Below, in pieces: positions 1 to 7,529 of a stretch of 17,102 bases of DNA; position 1 is the stretch's first letter; each line of letters starts with the position of its first letter. The position numbers were made by a program, and so were the translations under genes. The DNA lies in the NCBI GenBank assembly GCA_002305445.1, contig DBRA01000054.1:1-17102 (forward strand). The letters are read 5' to 3'. The notes under the pieces are model-generated. The model was not told the origin of the DNA, made no database searches, and saw only the letters and a program-made list of their open reading frames with translations. Source of the DNA: Clostridiales bacterium UBA1380 (lineage in GTDB: Bacteria; Bacillota; Clostridia; Oscillospirales; CAG-272).

Positions 1-566
1 GTAAAAGTGTCGATCTCGTTTTTATCCCACCACGGGTTTTCGAGATTGAGGTTGCCGAGCATTTTAACGTTTAAAAGGTTGCCCTTGAGCATATTTGACG
101 CCTGAGCGGTCATGGTCGTCAGCGCGATGTCATATGTCGCGTCGCCCGCGGCGGCGTTCTGCGCGACGACCGTCTCGATGTTGCCGAGCGAGGTTTGCAG
201 ATCGAACGTCAGCTTGCAGTTGAGCAGCTCCTGTACCGCCATGTTGCGCTCATACAGACTGTCGTTGACGATTTCGCCCGTGTATTCGTCGGCGCACACC
301 TCGTTAAACTTGCCGCTGTAGATCCAGTGCGAGCTCGCGGCTGGCGCGATGATGTTGAAGGTTGCGCCGCCGAGGTCCGTATCGGCAAAAAGGGCGCGTA
401 CGGCGTCGGACGCTCTCGTCTCCGACTCCGTTTCGAACACCGAGGTCGCTACGGTCTGACCGTTTTCGGCATCGGTATTGTCCGTCGACGCGGGAGTTTG
501 CGCGCAGGCTGCGGCGGTTGCGGCGATAAGCAGCGCGGCTGCTGATGATGCGATACGTTTTAACAT
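1..566 (-). CDS. Extracellular solute-binding lipoprotein, N-terminal part (runs off the left edge)
   Basis: About 188 residues are present, reading leftward from an ATG at 566 that follows an AGAGGG ribosome site. The first 21 residues are a lipoprotein signal: Lys3-Arg4, a hydrophobic Ala/Leu stretch, then Ala-Ala-Ala-Cys with Cys21 as the expected lipidation site. A Thr/Ser/Glu-rich linker follows. The mature part has features I associate with ABC-type sugar or peptide binding lipoproteins of Clostridia: a 'GGATFNI' start strand, 'YTGEIVNDSLYERN', a 'GDATYDIAL' segment and 'NPWWDKN' near the cut end. Such proteins capture a solute outside the membrane and hand it to a permease; no permease gene is in the window, though it may lie further left. 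The substrate cannot be told. A perfect promoter lies just upstream and isolates it from the CotH gene. Family assignment is by motif recall, not by a search. Confidence 0.85.
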   Translation of the reverse strand, partial: MLKRIASSAAALLIAATAAACAQTPASTDNTDAENGQTVATSVFETESETRASDAVRALFADTDLGGATFNIIAPAASSHWIYSGKFNEVCADEYTGEIVNDSLYERNMAVQELLNCKLTFDLQTSLGNIETVVAQNAAAGDATYDIALTTMTAQASNMLKGNLLNVKMLGNLNLENPWWDKNEIDTF

Positions 567-580
567 GTTGCCCTCTCGAT

Positions 581-590
581 GATTATAATC
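581..590. repeat. Short perfect palindrome in the lipoprotein leader
   Basis: GATTATAATC reads the same on both strands. It lies between the predicted transcription start and the ribosome site of the lipoprotein gene. It could be a regulator site or chance in an AT-rich leader. Confidence 0.35.
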
Positions 591-604
591 GTTATACTGT
601 TCGG

Positions 605-633
605 ATTATATCACCCCGTCGGAGCTGTGTCAA
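605..633 (-). promoter_or_regulatory. Sigma-A-type promoter of the solute-binding lipoprotein
   Basis: On the minus strand TTGACA (633-628) and TATAAT (610-605) are both perfect consensus and are separated by 17 nt. Transcription would begin near 598, leaving a leader of about 30 nt. The -35 box begins one base beyond the T-run of the preceding terminator. Confidence 0.85.
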
Positions 634-634
634 C

Positions 635-662
635 AAAAAACGGACGCTTTGCGTCCGTTTTT
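635..662 (-). terminator. Factor-independent terminator behind the CotH gene
   Basis: A 7-bp GC-rich stem (641-647 with 651-657, loop TTT) can be extended by flanking A/T pairs. On the minus strand it is followed by six T residues (640-635). It begins within 10 nt of the CotH stop codon. The plus strand also has a T-run, so it may work in both directions. Confidence 0.85.
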
Positions 663-666
663 GCTT

Positions 667-3060
667 TTATTTTTTGCGTTTACGTATTATCACGACGGCG
701 GCTGCGGCGGCGACCAATATTACGGCGCCGCAGATTATGGCGATGACCGCTCCGCCGCCGCCGGCTGACGCGCCTTCGGGCTGCCATACGGCCGTGAACG
801 TCACGTCGGAGCCGCCCGCCGTATACGAGGCTCCGGCGGCGTACACCTTATCGCCGTCGCTCCAGCCCTTGAAGGCATAACCCTCGCGGGTGTACGGATT
901 CCACGGGAGGTTGAACGAACTGCCCTCGGTGTATTCGACGGTGCGGGGGTCCGCGCCTTCGGCGTCGCCGGCACCGGACGCGTAGCTGAACGTGCGGGTC
1001 GGCGCTCCGGCGACGTAGAGTGTTACGAAGTTCTCGCCGATGTCGCCCAGCTCGGAGCGCGCGACGACGCGTATTACGTTGCGGCGGCAGGCAGATATCG
1101 GCATCAGGTCGGCGGTGTCGATCTCGAGCGTACCCTTTGCGCCGGACGCTTCGCACGTCGCATACTTCAGGCCGTTTATATACACGTCGAAATATTTTAC
1201 CATGTCGGTCGTCAGCGACAGGTTCATCGTTAGCGTTCCCGAGCCGCCGTAGTAGAGGTCCGCCGGGGTCTTATATTCGATGCCGTCGGCTGAGACAAGA
1301 TTGGACTCGGGTGCCGTCAGAACCGTATTGCCGCCGTCGACGAGCTCGATCTTAAGTCCGCGCACCAGATCGTAGCCGCGTCCCCATATGTTGGGGTCGC
1401 GCTTGGCGAGCTGCTCGTCCATCCACGCCATGCGGTTGATGAGCCATTTTTTCAGCTCCGCGACTTCCTTTTCATAAGACCAGCGGCCGATTTTGCCCCA
1501 GCGCTCGATGTTCTTCTCCGCTTCCGGCGCGAGCAGCTCGTACAGGCCGTCGATCGTGTCGATCGTCTCCTGAAGCTTGACGCGCGCCTCCCACCAGCGG
1601 TCGGCGACAGACGTCATGAACCACGGGTCGTCGTAGAGGACCTTATACCAGTATTCGCGGTCCTGCGAGTGCTCCTGCGTCCATGTGTTGTATTGCGCGG
1701 CGTCCCCGTCGCCGAGGTTGGCGTGGTTGCCGGACGCCCAGTCCATATCCCAGACGGGTCCGAATATGAGCTTGCCGCCGACGTCCTTGTACATGTAGGC
1801 GGACTTGTAGAGAATCTCGACGCTCTTGAACGCCTGGTTAGATATCCAGTAATCGATAAACGACTTAGTATCAAGATACTCCGACCAGTGCTTCCCTTCG
1901 CTGCTGTACCCGTTCCTGTCGTACAGCGCGTCCTCCATGTTCTGGATATAGTCTCTTACGTAACCGAACATCTTGTCGTTGGTCGCAAGGTACTCGGGGT
2001 TGTGGATCATTATCGGGATATCGTCGTGGTCGGTTATGAACTTCGACACCTCGTCGAAGTACTCGTCAAGCTCCAGGACATAACCGCCGGTTATGTCGAA
2101 CGACGATGTGTCGTAATAATCCGATATTGTGTACTTTTTGAATTTGCCGCTCGTAACCCACGAAAAGTCCGTCTTCATACCCTCTTCGAGTGACTTAAGA
2201 TCGTCCTCGGACAGGTTCTCCGCTTTGGCTATCGCCTTTGCGACATCCTCCGCGGTGTCCTCCCAGTCGAATATATCGACGCGGGATTCGTCTATGCGGA
2301 TGTTCTCGCAGAGCTGGTACAGGCCGACATATTCGCCGTTCAGGATAACCTGAACGTGAATCGACTGGCAGTAGTCGAGCCCGAGCAGCCCCGAGAAGCC
2401 GTACGACAGCACGTTGCGCAGATGCGAACCCTCCATCGCGTTCGCGAGCAGCACCCAGTGCTTGTTCTCGCCCATGCCAAAGAGGTCTGTCTTTTTATCG
2501 AGCTTTATGTGATACGGCTTTTTCTCCTGCCACCATGTGGAGTTGCCGCGGCCGCGTATCTCGATCGGCGCATAGCCGTCGGTATACATGTTCGTGTACT
2601 GCGCCGTCGCGTCCGTGAGCTGTATCTTCATCGACGCGTTTATGTATCTGTCCTTCGACATTATCGAGCGGCCGCCCTCGGTGTTGATGAACAGCACCGG
2701 AATGCCGGAGTCGAAATGTATGTACATCATGGCCGTGAGCCGTGACGAAGAGGGGTTGGTCAGCACCTTGACGCTGATAACGCCGGCGTCATATATCTCC
2801 TGCGTAAGCGTCAGCTCGGGCGTTTCCGTCGTGACGGTCTTGTCGCCGTAGCTCCACTCGTAGCCGGATATCGTGCGCGACGAGGACAGGTCCGTGACGA
2901 CGGCCGTCAGCGTCGAACCGACCGTCGTGTCGCCGGCTATCGTTACGGTTGTGTTGACTTTTCTTCCTTCGGCAGCCATAACCGAGGCTGATAAGAGGAG
3001 TGCGGATAATACAGCAAAGGCAATTATGGTAAACAGACGGAGGATTTGCTTATTCTTCAT
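667..3060 (-). CDS. Secreted CotH-kinase domain protein with Ig-like and InlB-type repeat domains and a C-terminal membrane anchor
   Basis: 797 residues. The ATG at 3060 was chosen because GGAG sits 6 nt before it; an ATG at 3063 and a TTG at 3072 are less well placed. The N-terminus is a signal peptide (hydrophobic about residues 6-26, likely cut after 'SVMA'). Residues about 33-115 look like an Ig-like beta domain. The CotH domain follows: 'GRGNSTW' near 170-176 with 'KKPYHIKL', then 'LLANAMEGSHLRN', 'GEYVGLYQLCENIRI', and 'WDMDWASGNH' near 437-446, whose Asp residues are expected to bind metal. Near 710-760 is a Listeria-Bacteroides type repeat ('YTREGYAFKGWS ... FTAVWQ'). A Gly-rich linker, one membrane helix and Arg-Lys-Arg-Lys-Lys end the protein, so it is probably held on the cell surface. 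Known CotH proteins are atypical kinases, for example of spore-coat proteins; a spore role here is not shown. It has its own promoter and terminator. Confidence 0.9.
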   Translation of the reverse strand: MKNKQILRLFTIIAFAVLSALLLSASVMAAEGRKVNTTVTIAGDTTVGSTLTAVVTDLSSSRTISGYEWSYGDKTVTTETPELTLTQEIYDAGVISVKVLTNPSSSRLTAMMYIHFDSGIPVLFINTEGGRSIMSKDRYINASMKIQLTDATAQYTNMYTDGYAPIEIRGRGNSTWWQEKKPYHIKLDKKTDLFGMGENKHWVLLANAMEGSHLRNVLSYGFSGLLGLDYCQSIHVQVILNGEYVGLYQLCENIRIDESRVDIFDWEDTAEDVAKAIAKAENLSEDDLKSLEEGMKTDFSWVTSGKFKKYTISDYYDTSSFDITGGYVLELDEYFDEVSKFITDHDDIPIMIHNPEYLATNDKMFGYVRDYIQNMEDALYDRNGYSSEGKHWSEYLDTKSFIDYWISNQAFKSVEILYKSAYMYKDVGGKLIFGPVWDMDWASGNHANLGDGDAAQYNTWTQEHSQDREYWYKVLYDDPWFMTSVADRWWEARVKLQETIDTIDGLYELLAPEAEKNIERWGKIGRWSYEKEVAELKKWLINRMAWMDEQLAKRDPNIWGRGYDLVRGLKIELVDGGNTVLTAPESNLVSADGIEYKTPADLYYGGSGTLTMNLSLTTDMVKYFDVYINGLKYATCEASGAKGTLEIDTADLMPISACRRNVIRVVARSELGDIGENFVTLYVAGAPTRTFSYASGAGDAEGADPRTVEYTEGSSFNLPWNPYTREGYAFKGWSDGDKVYAAGASYTAGGSDVTFTAVWQPEGASAGGGGAVIAIICGAVILVAAAAAVVIIRKRKK

Positions 3061-3081
3061 CATTTTCTCCAAGGAAACAGC

Positions 3082-3093
3082 GCGCTGCAGCGC
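3082..3093. repeat. 12-bp perfect palindrome in the CotH leader
   Basis: GCGCTGCAGCGC is a perfect palindrome about 20 nt upstream of the CotH start, inside the predicted 5' leader. It could be a repressor site or a leader hairpin; no function can be assigned from sequence. Confidence 0.4.
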
Positions 3094-3124
3094 AAATTGT
3101 CGATTTTAACGAACGACTTTCCCG

Positions 3125-3153
3125 ATTATATCATACTTTTTGCCGCATTTCAA
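3125..3153 (-). promoter_or_regulatory. Sigma-A-type promoter of the CotH gene
   Basis: On the minus strand TTGAAA (3153-3148) is followed after 17 nt by TATAAT (3130-3125). The start of transcription would be near 3118, giving a leader of roughly 58 nt. Confidence 0.8.
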
Positions 3154-3210
3154 TGAATAATTCTATAATAAGGTTTATCAATATGACGCCATGATAAATA
3201 ATTTATAATC

Positions 3211-3235
3211 AAAAAGCGGCTCGCGGAGCCGCCTT
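3211..3235 (-). terminator. Factor-independent terminator behind the glycyl radical enzyme
   Basis: A 7-bp stem GCGGCTC/GAGCCGC (3216-3222 with 3226-3232, loop GCG) is followed on the minus strand by five T residues (3215-3211). It starts eight nt after the stop codon of the upstream gene. Confidence 0.88.
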
Positions 3236-3239
3236 TGGT

Positions 3240-5591
3240 TTACAGTGTCTGTTCCGTGCGCGCGATGATTTCGTCCTGCAGCGCGCGGTCGAGGTTGCGG
3301 AAGTGGTCGGAGTAGCCGGCGACGCGGACGATGAGGTCGCGGTACTCCTCCGGGTGTGCCTGCGCGTCGAGCAGCGTCTGCCGGTCGATGACGTTGAACT
3401 GTATGTGGTGGCCGCCCATCGCGAAATACGACCGGATGAGGTCGGCGAACTTGCCGAGCGATTCGTCGCCCGCAAGCGTCGCCGGCGTAAACTTCTGGTT
3501 GAGCAGCGTGCCGCCCGTCGTGAGCTGCTCCATCTTGGCCGCGGAGCGCAGCACCGCCGTCGGTCCGTGCGTATCGGCGCCGTGCTCGGGGCTGATGCCC
3601 TCCGACAGCGGGACGCCCGCGAGCCGGCCGTTCGCTGTCGCACCGGTGACGGAGCCGAAATAGACGTGGCACGTCGTCGGCAGCATGTTGACGCGGTACT
3701 CGCCCCCGCGCCAGTTTTTACGGTGCGTGACTGTGTCGCGGTAGAGACGGAACACGCTCTGCATGATCTCGTCCGCCGCGTCGTCGTCGTTGCCGTAGAA
3801 CGGCGTGCGTCGCTTAATCGACGAGCGGAGCTCTTCGCAGCCCTCGAAGTTGGCCGCGAGCGCGTCCGCGAGCGTCTTCGCGTCGATGTCGCGCGCGCCG
3901 CCGTAGACTCTGTTTTTGTAGACCGACAGCGCGTCCGTGACGGTGCCTATGCCGACGCCCTGGATGTACGAGGTGTTGTAGCGCGCGCCGCCGCCGTTGT
4001 AGTCGCGTCCGCGCGCGATGCAGTCGTCGGTGAGCACGGAGAGGAACGGCACGGGCATCATTTCGCCGTAAAGCCGCTCGATCTTGTTCGAGCCCTCGAC
4101 CTTGATGTCCACAAAGTACTTTATCTGCGCGGCGAAGGCGTCGAAAAGCTCGTCGTAGTCTGCGAAATCCTTTCCCGTATGCGGGCCGAGCTGCCTGCCG
4201 GTGCGCGGGTCGAAACCGTCGTGAAGCGTCAGCTCGAGGATCTTCGGTATGTTGAAGTAGCCGGTCAGTATATACGCCTCTCGGCCGAACGCGCCCGTTT
4301 CGACGCAGCCGGACGTTCCGCCGCGCAGAGCGTCCTCGAGCGACTTGCCGGCGTTGAGAAGCTCCGCGATGATCGCCTCGGTGCTGTAAAACGCCGGCTG
4401 TCCCCAGCCCTTGCGGGATATCTCGGCGGCGCGCAAAATAAACTCGCGCGGCGTTTTCTCCGAAATCTGCACATTCGAGGACGGCTGGAGCAGCTTCATC
4501 TCGTCCATGCAGTCGAGTATCAGGTACGACACCTCACTGACGCCGTCGGAGCCGTCCGGCGCGACGCCGCCGGTATTGATGTTCGCGAAGTCGGTGTATG
4601 TGCCCGACTCCTTCAGAGTGACGCCTACCTTCGGCGGCGCGGGCTGGTTGTTGAACTTGACCCACAGACACTCGAGCAGCTCGAGCGCGCTGTCGCGCGT
4701 TATCTCGCCGCTTGCGATGCCGCTTTCATAAAAGCTGCGCAGGTGCTGATCGAGCCGCCCGGGCGAATACGCGTCCCACGGGTTCAGCTCTGTCGTGACG
4801 CAGAGGTGAACGAACCAGTAGTGCTGCAGCGCCTGTCTGAACGTGCGCGGCGCGTGCTCGGGCACAACGTCGCAGACGGCGGCTATGTCGTAAAGCTCGG
4901 CTTTGCGGACAGGGTCGGCGCAGCGCTTAGCCGTCTCGCGCGCGAGCGCGGCGTAGCGGCGGCCGAGCACGATGACGGCGTCGCAGGCGATGTCCATCGC
5001 GCGGAGCTCGGCGCTGCGCGCTTCGTAATCGTCCGCCGACCTGTCGAGCGCGGCGAGCGCGGCGGCTATGTCGGCCTTGTAGTCGGCGAAGCCCTTCGCG
5101 AAGATTTTATCGCTGCCGACCGTATGACCGGGGCCGCGCTGCTCCATAAACTCGGTGAATATGCCGGCGGCGTAGGCGTCACGCCACTCGTCGGTCATCG
5201 CGCCGAGGATGCGGGAGCGCATCTGGCGGCTCTCCCAGAACGGGATAACGACGTCGCGCTGAAACGCGATGTCGTCCTCGGTCGAAGCGAAGCTGATCTG
5301 CTCGCGTCTGCCCATCGTCAGGATGTCCTCGACGGTATGGCAGCACAGCTCCGGGAATGTCGGCGCGGCGGCGGGCGCTTCCGTTTTCTCGCCGACGATA
5401 AGTTCGCCGTCGCCGAGCCACAGCGTGCGGCGCGCGTTGTACTCGTAAAGGCAGCGCGCGCGAAGCTCAGGCACGCTCAAGGTGCCCTCGTATTTTTTAT
5501 ATGTCTCCGTCTCGATGCGCGCGCGCTCCATCGACAGTCTCGGCGTCGCCGAAAGCGACTCCTCGCGCAGCTTTTTCACTCTGTCAGTCAT
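3240..5591 (-). CDS. hypD: Glycyl radical enzyme of the pyruvate formate-lyase family, probable trans-4-hydroxy-L-proline dehydratase
   Basis: 783 residues, full length for the family. The C-terminal radical loop 'RVAGYSDHF' puts the radical on Gly759. The thiyl-radical loop 'GGTSGCVETG' gives Cys429 and Glu431, the Cys-Val-Glu arrangement of dehydratase-type enzymes rather than the Cys-Cys pair of pyruvate formate-lyase. From memory, the C. difficile enzyme has Asp278, Cys434, Glu436, Tyr450 and Gly765; here Asp273, Cys429, Glu431, Tyr445 and Gly759 fall at nearly constant offset. That enzyme radically dehydrates hydroxyproline to pyrroline-5-carboxylate in the cytoplasm. The family is certain; the substrate is inference, with choline, diol or arylacetate lyase types as alternatives. 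The radical must be installed by a radical-SAM activase, and none is visible nearby, nor is a proC. It lies 35 nt behind ruvX with no promoter seen between, so it is probably the last gene of that unit. The ribosome site is weak (GAGG about 15 nt before the ATG). Confidence 0.9.
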   Translation of the reverse strand: MTDRVKKLREESLSATPRLSMERARIETETYKKYEGTLSVPELRARCLYEYNARRTLWLGDGELIVGEKTEAPAAAPTFPELCCHTVEDILTMGRREQISFASTEDDIAFQRDVVIPFWESRQMRSRILGAMTDEWRDAYAAGIFTEFMEQRGPGHTVGSDKIFAKGFADYKADIAAALAALDRSADDYEARSAELRAMDIACDAVIVLGRRYAALARETAKRCADPVRKAELYDIAAVCDVVPEHAPRTFRQALQHYWFVHLCVTTELNPWDAYSPGRLDQHLRSFYESGIASGEITRDSALELLECLWVKFNNQPAPPKVGVTLKESGTYTDFANINTGGVAPDGSDGVSEVSYLILDCMDEMKLLQPSSNVQISEKTPREFILRAAEISRKGWGQPAFYSTEAIIAELLNAGKSLEDALRGGTSGCVETGAFGREAYILTGYFNIPKILELTLHDGFDPRTGRQLGPHTGKDFADYDELFDAFAAQIKYFVDIKVEGSNKIERLYGEMMPVPFLSVLTDDCIARGRDYNGGGARYNTSYIQGVGIGTVTDALSVYKNRVYGGARDIDAKTLADALAANFEGCEELRSSIKRRTPFYGNDDDAADEIMQSVFRLYRDTVTHRKNWRGGEYRVNMLPTTCHVYFGSVTGATANGRLAGVPLSEGISPEHGADTHGPTAVLRSAAKMEQLTTGGTLLNQKFTPATLAGDESLGKFADLIRSYFAMGGHHIQFNVIDRQTLLDAQAHPEEYRDLIVRVAGYSDHFRNLDRALQDEIIARTEQTL

Positions 5592-5626
5592 ATGTTGCAG
5601 TTTCGCCTCGATGATAAAATGAATTA

Positions 5627-6049
5627 TTATGTTTGTCTGTTTCTGTCGAGCCAGCTTTGAAGGATCAGTTCGGCGGACAGCTCGTCGATCACGCCGCGCC
5701 GTTTTGACGAGCGCATGTTGGATTCGTTCATTATTGCGTATGCGTTCGCGGTGGAGAGCCGTTCGTCGAGCAGCTCGACCGGCAGGCCCGACAGCTCGCG
5801 CAGCTTTTGCGCGAACGCGGCGACCCTCTCGCAGCGCGGCCCTCTCGTGCCGTTCATGTTGACCGGGTCGCCGACGACGATCAGCACCGCGCCGAGCGTA
5901 CGGGCTTTTTCGGCGACGGCGGCGGCTGTCTTATCAATTCCCCCGCCTTTGATGACGCCGGCCCCGCTCGCGAGCATGCCCGTCAGGTCGGACACGGCGA
6001 GTCCCGTTCTCGCTTCGCCGAAGTCGACGCCGATGATGCGGCCGGTCAC
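5627..6049 (-). CDS. ruvX: Putative Holliday junction resolvase / pre-16S rRNA nuclease RuvX (YqgF)
   Basis: 140 residues, normal for the family, which has an RNase H-like fold. The strand 'IIGVDFGEARTG' carries the first acidic residue (Asp9). 'GDPVNMNGTRG' lies at 60-70, 'LLDERLST' near 93-100, and the final helix 'VIDELSAELILQSWLD' holds Asp122. Members take part in 5'-end maturation of 16S rRNA and have been proposed as junction resolvases. The start is a GTG at 6049, whose GTGA overlaps the stop of the ribokinase-like gene, so translation is probably coupled. In many Firmicutes ruvX sits in an alaS-ruvX cluster; that context is absent here. Confidence 0.92.
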   Translation of the reverse strand: MTGRIIGVDFGEARTGLAVSDLTGMLASGAGVIKGGGIDKTAAAVAEKARTLGAVLIVVGDPVNMNGTRGPRCERVAAFAQKLRELSGLPVELLDERLSTANAYAIMNESNMRSSKRRGVIDELSAELILQSWLDRNRQT

Positions 6050-6981
6050 GACGCTATAAACTCCGCGACGGCCTTTGCCGTCGGGATCGACGTGGACGCG
6101 CCCGCCGCCATGCAGGTCAGCGTCCCTGCTGCCGTCGCGTACGTCGCGGCGGCGACTATGTCGCGGGAGCGCACATATTCGAGCGCGAGCGCGGCGGTAA
6201 AAACGTCGCCCGCGGCGGTCGTGTCGACGGGTTCGATGCGGCGCGCGGGGATCACCTTGTAGTACTTGCCGTCATAGACGAAGCAGCCCCTTCCGCCGAG
6301 CTTCAGCACGATGTATTTGGCGTTCGTCAGCCCCGCGAGCCGGATGGACGCGCGCAGGCACGCCTCGGCGCTCTCGGGCGCTATGCCGGTATACGCTTCG
6401 GTTTCGGTTTCGTTCGGAGAGAACACCTCGATCGGGCCGAGCGTCGTCAGGTCGATGTCGGTGCGCGCGGGCCCGCCGTCGACTATGACGGGCACATCGG
6501 CTTTGCGCGCGTATTTGGCGGCCGACAGAATTGCCGCGGCAGGTATCTCAAAGCCCAGCACAAGTGCGTCGGGCAGACAGGTGAGCGCCTCCTCCGTATC
6601 GGACGCGCACAGCTCGCTGTTCGCGCCGGAGTAGACGACGATGCGGTTGCCGCCGTCGGGCGTGACAAGGATCAGAGCCATGCCGGTCACGGGGCGCGCC
6701 GCGTCTGTGCGGCCGTCGTCGAATACGAAGCGCGTATCGATGCCCTCGGCGCTCCAGAAGCGGCGCAGCTTCGCGCCGTTCGTGTCGTTTCCGACGCGCG
6801 TGCAGAATACAGTGTCAGCACCGAGCCGCGCGGCAGCTATCGCGGCGTTGCCGCCCTTTCCGCCGGGAACATAGCGGAAGGTACCGTCCGATATGATGGT
6901 TTCCCCTGCTTCCGGAACACGCTGCATATTAGCTGCGAGGTCGATATTTGCACTGCCTATTACGAGCAGTCTCGGCTTCAT
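6046..6981 (-). CDS. PfkB-family carbohydrate kinase, ribokinase-like
   Basis: 311 residues. The N-terminus has 'SANIDL' (10-15) and the sugar-binding 'PGGKGGNAAI' (39-48). The lid-region sequence and 'NETE' at 190-193 (Asn-x-x-Glu, linked to Mg and phosphate in this family) follow. The ATP/catalytic signature 'DTTAAGD' lies at 253-259, with Asp259 as the expected base. The Ala in this signature and the 'GASTSIP' end (294-300) are typical of ribokinase (RbsK), which phosphorylates ribose at O5, so ribose is the best guess; other pentoses or nucleosides remain possible. No ribose transporter or rbsD is next to it. It is the first gene of a unit with ruvX and the glycyl radical enzyme and has its own promoter. 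The ATG at 6981 has a moderate AAGGA site about 12 nt upstream. Confidence 0.88.
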   Translation of the reverse strand: MKPRLLVIGSANIDLAANMQRVPEAGETIISDGTFRYVPGGKGGNAAIAAARLGADTVFCTRVGNDTNGAKLRRFWSAEGIDTRFVFDDGRTDAARPVTGMALILVTPDGGNRIVVYSGANSELCASDTEEALTCLPDALVLGFEIPAAAILSAAKYARKADVPVIVDGGPARTDIDLTTLGPIEVFSPNETETEAYTGIAPESAEACLRASIRLAGLTNAKYIVLKLGGRGCFVYDGKYYKVIPARRIEPVDTTAAGDVFTAALALEYVRSRDIVAAATYATAAGTLTCMAAGASTSIPTAKAVAEFIAS

Positions 6982-7031
6982 GGCGAAGACACTTCCTTCT
7001 TTAATAATATTCTTTTTATTTATTTCAGGAT

Positions 7032-7060
7032 ATTATAACAAAATTATGTGAATAATGCAA
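7032..7060 (-). promoter_or_regulatory. Promoter of the kinase-ruvX-glycyl radical enzyme unit
   Basis: On the minus strand TTGCAT (7060-7055) and TATAAT (7037-7032) are 17 nt apart. The leader before the ATG at 6981 would be about 45 nt and AT-rich. Confidence 0.75.
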
Positions 7061-7105
7061 TACAGAAGCGGCACGGAGATATTGCGGATAATTTGCCGAT
7101 ACCGC

Positions 7106-7134
7106 TTGTAATTTTTTTCCGGAGAGGTTATAAT
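7106..7134 (+). promoter_or_regulatory. Promoter of the small Cys/Asp-rich membrane protein
   Basis: TTGTAA (7106-7111), 17 nt, TATAAT (7129-7134). Transcription would start near 7141, which makes the in-frame ATG at 7140 unusable and supports the start at 7200. It is divergent from the kinase promoter. Confidence 0.78.
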
Positions 7135-7199
7135 ATATCATGGACTGCATGAAACTTTGTAAAACCGCGTTAAAAAATATAAAAAAGGAGAGTGACTGT

Positions 7200-7448
7200 A
7201 TGTTCAGAAGAAGGAACGACGAACGTGATACCCTCCAAACCATCCTTCAGGTGATCGGGATCATCGTTACAATCGGCGCTGCGGTCTATGTCCTGTACAG
7301 GCTGTTCCGCAAGTATTTCAACATCAGCTTCGACTGCGGCTGCGAATGCGACGAATGCGAGGATGCGGACGACTGCGATTTCTGCGACTGCGACTCGGAT
7401 CTCGGCCGCGACGACGAAGAAGATTCAACGGTTTCGGACAACGAATAA
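7200..7448 (+). CDS. Small single-pass membrane protein with a Cys/Asp-rich cytoplasmic-type tail
   Basis: 82 residues, start ATG at 7200 with GGAG 9 nt upstream. A basic N-terminus (MFRRRNDERD) precedes one hydrophobic helix of about residues 13-36, then 'RLFRKYF'. The tail from residue 41 holds seven cysteines (46, 48, 50, 53, 59, 62, 64) alternating with Asp/Glu, followed by an acidic stretch to the end. The Arg-rich N-terminus and the 'RLFRKYF' segment flank the helix on both sides, so orientation is uncertain. I recall similar unnamed proteins in Clostridia but know no function. The tail could bind metal or be a substrate for thiol chemistry; this is inference only. It is transcribed alone, with its own promoter and terminator. 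Confidence 0.8.
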   Translation: MFRRRNDERDTLQTILQVIGIIVTIGAAVYVLYRLFRKYFNISFDCGCECDECEDADDCDFCDCDSDLGRDDEEDSTVSDNE

Positions 7449-7462
7449 CGGCTGGTATGAAA

Positions 7463-7496
7463 ATACGGTTCCGGCGGCGCCGGAGCCGTATTTTTA
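7463..7496 (+). terminator. Terminator of the small membrane-protein gene
   Basis: A long stem of about 11-13 bp (7463-7475 with 7479-7491, loop GGC, one G-T pair) ends in a T-run at 7491-7495. It lies about 15 nt after the stop codon. Confidence 0.85.
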
Positions 7497-7529
7497 CATA
7501 TCAAACAAGACGCGGTATGCTTTATAAAA

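Noticed and set aside
3303..5660. 785-residue open frame antisense to the glycyl radical enzyme
   Set aside because: It mirrors the true gene in a GC-rich region, has no family motifs and no ribosome site, and its Arg/Val/Ala-rich composition is typical of antisense shadow. The minus-strand protein has complete catalytic motifs.
7140..7199. Upstream ATG adding 20 residues to the small membrane protein
   Set aside because: It lies at or before the predicted transcription start, while GGAG is well placed for the ATG at 7200.
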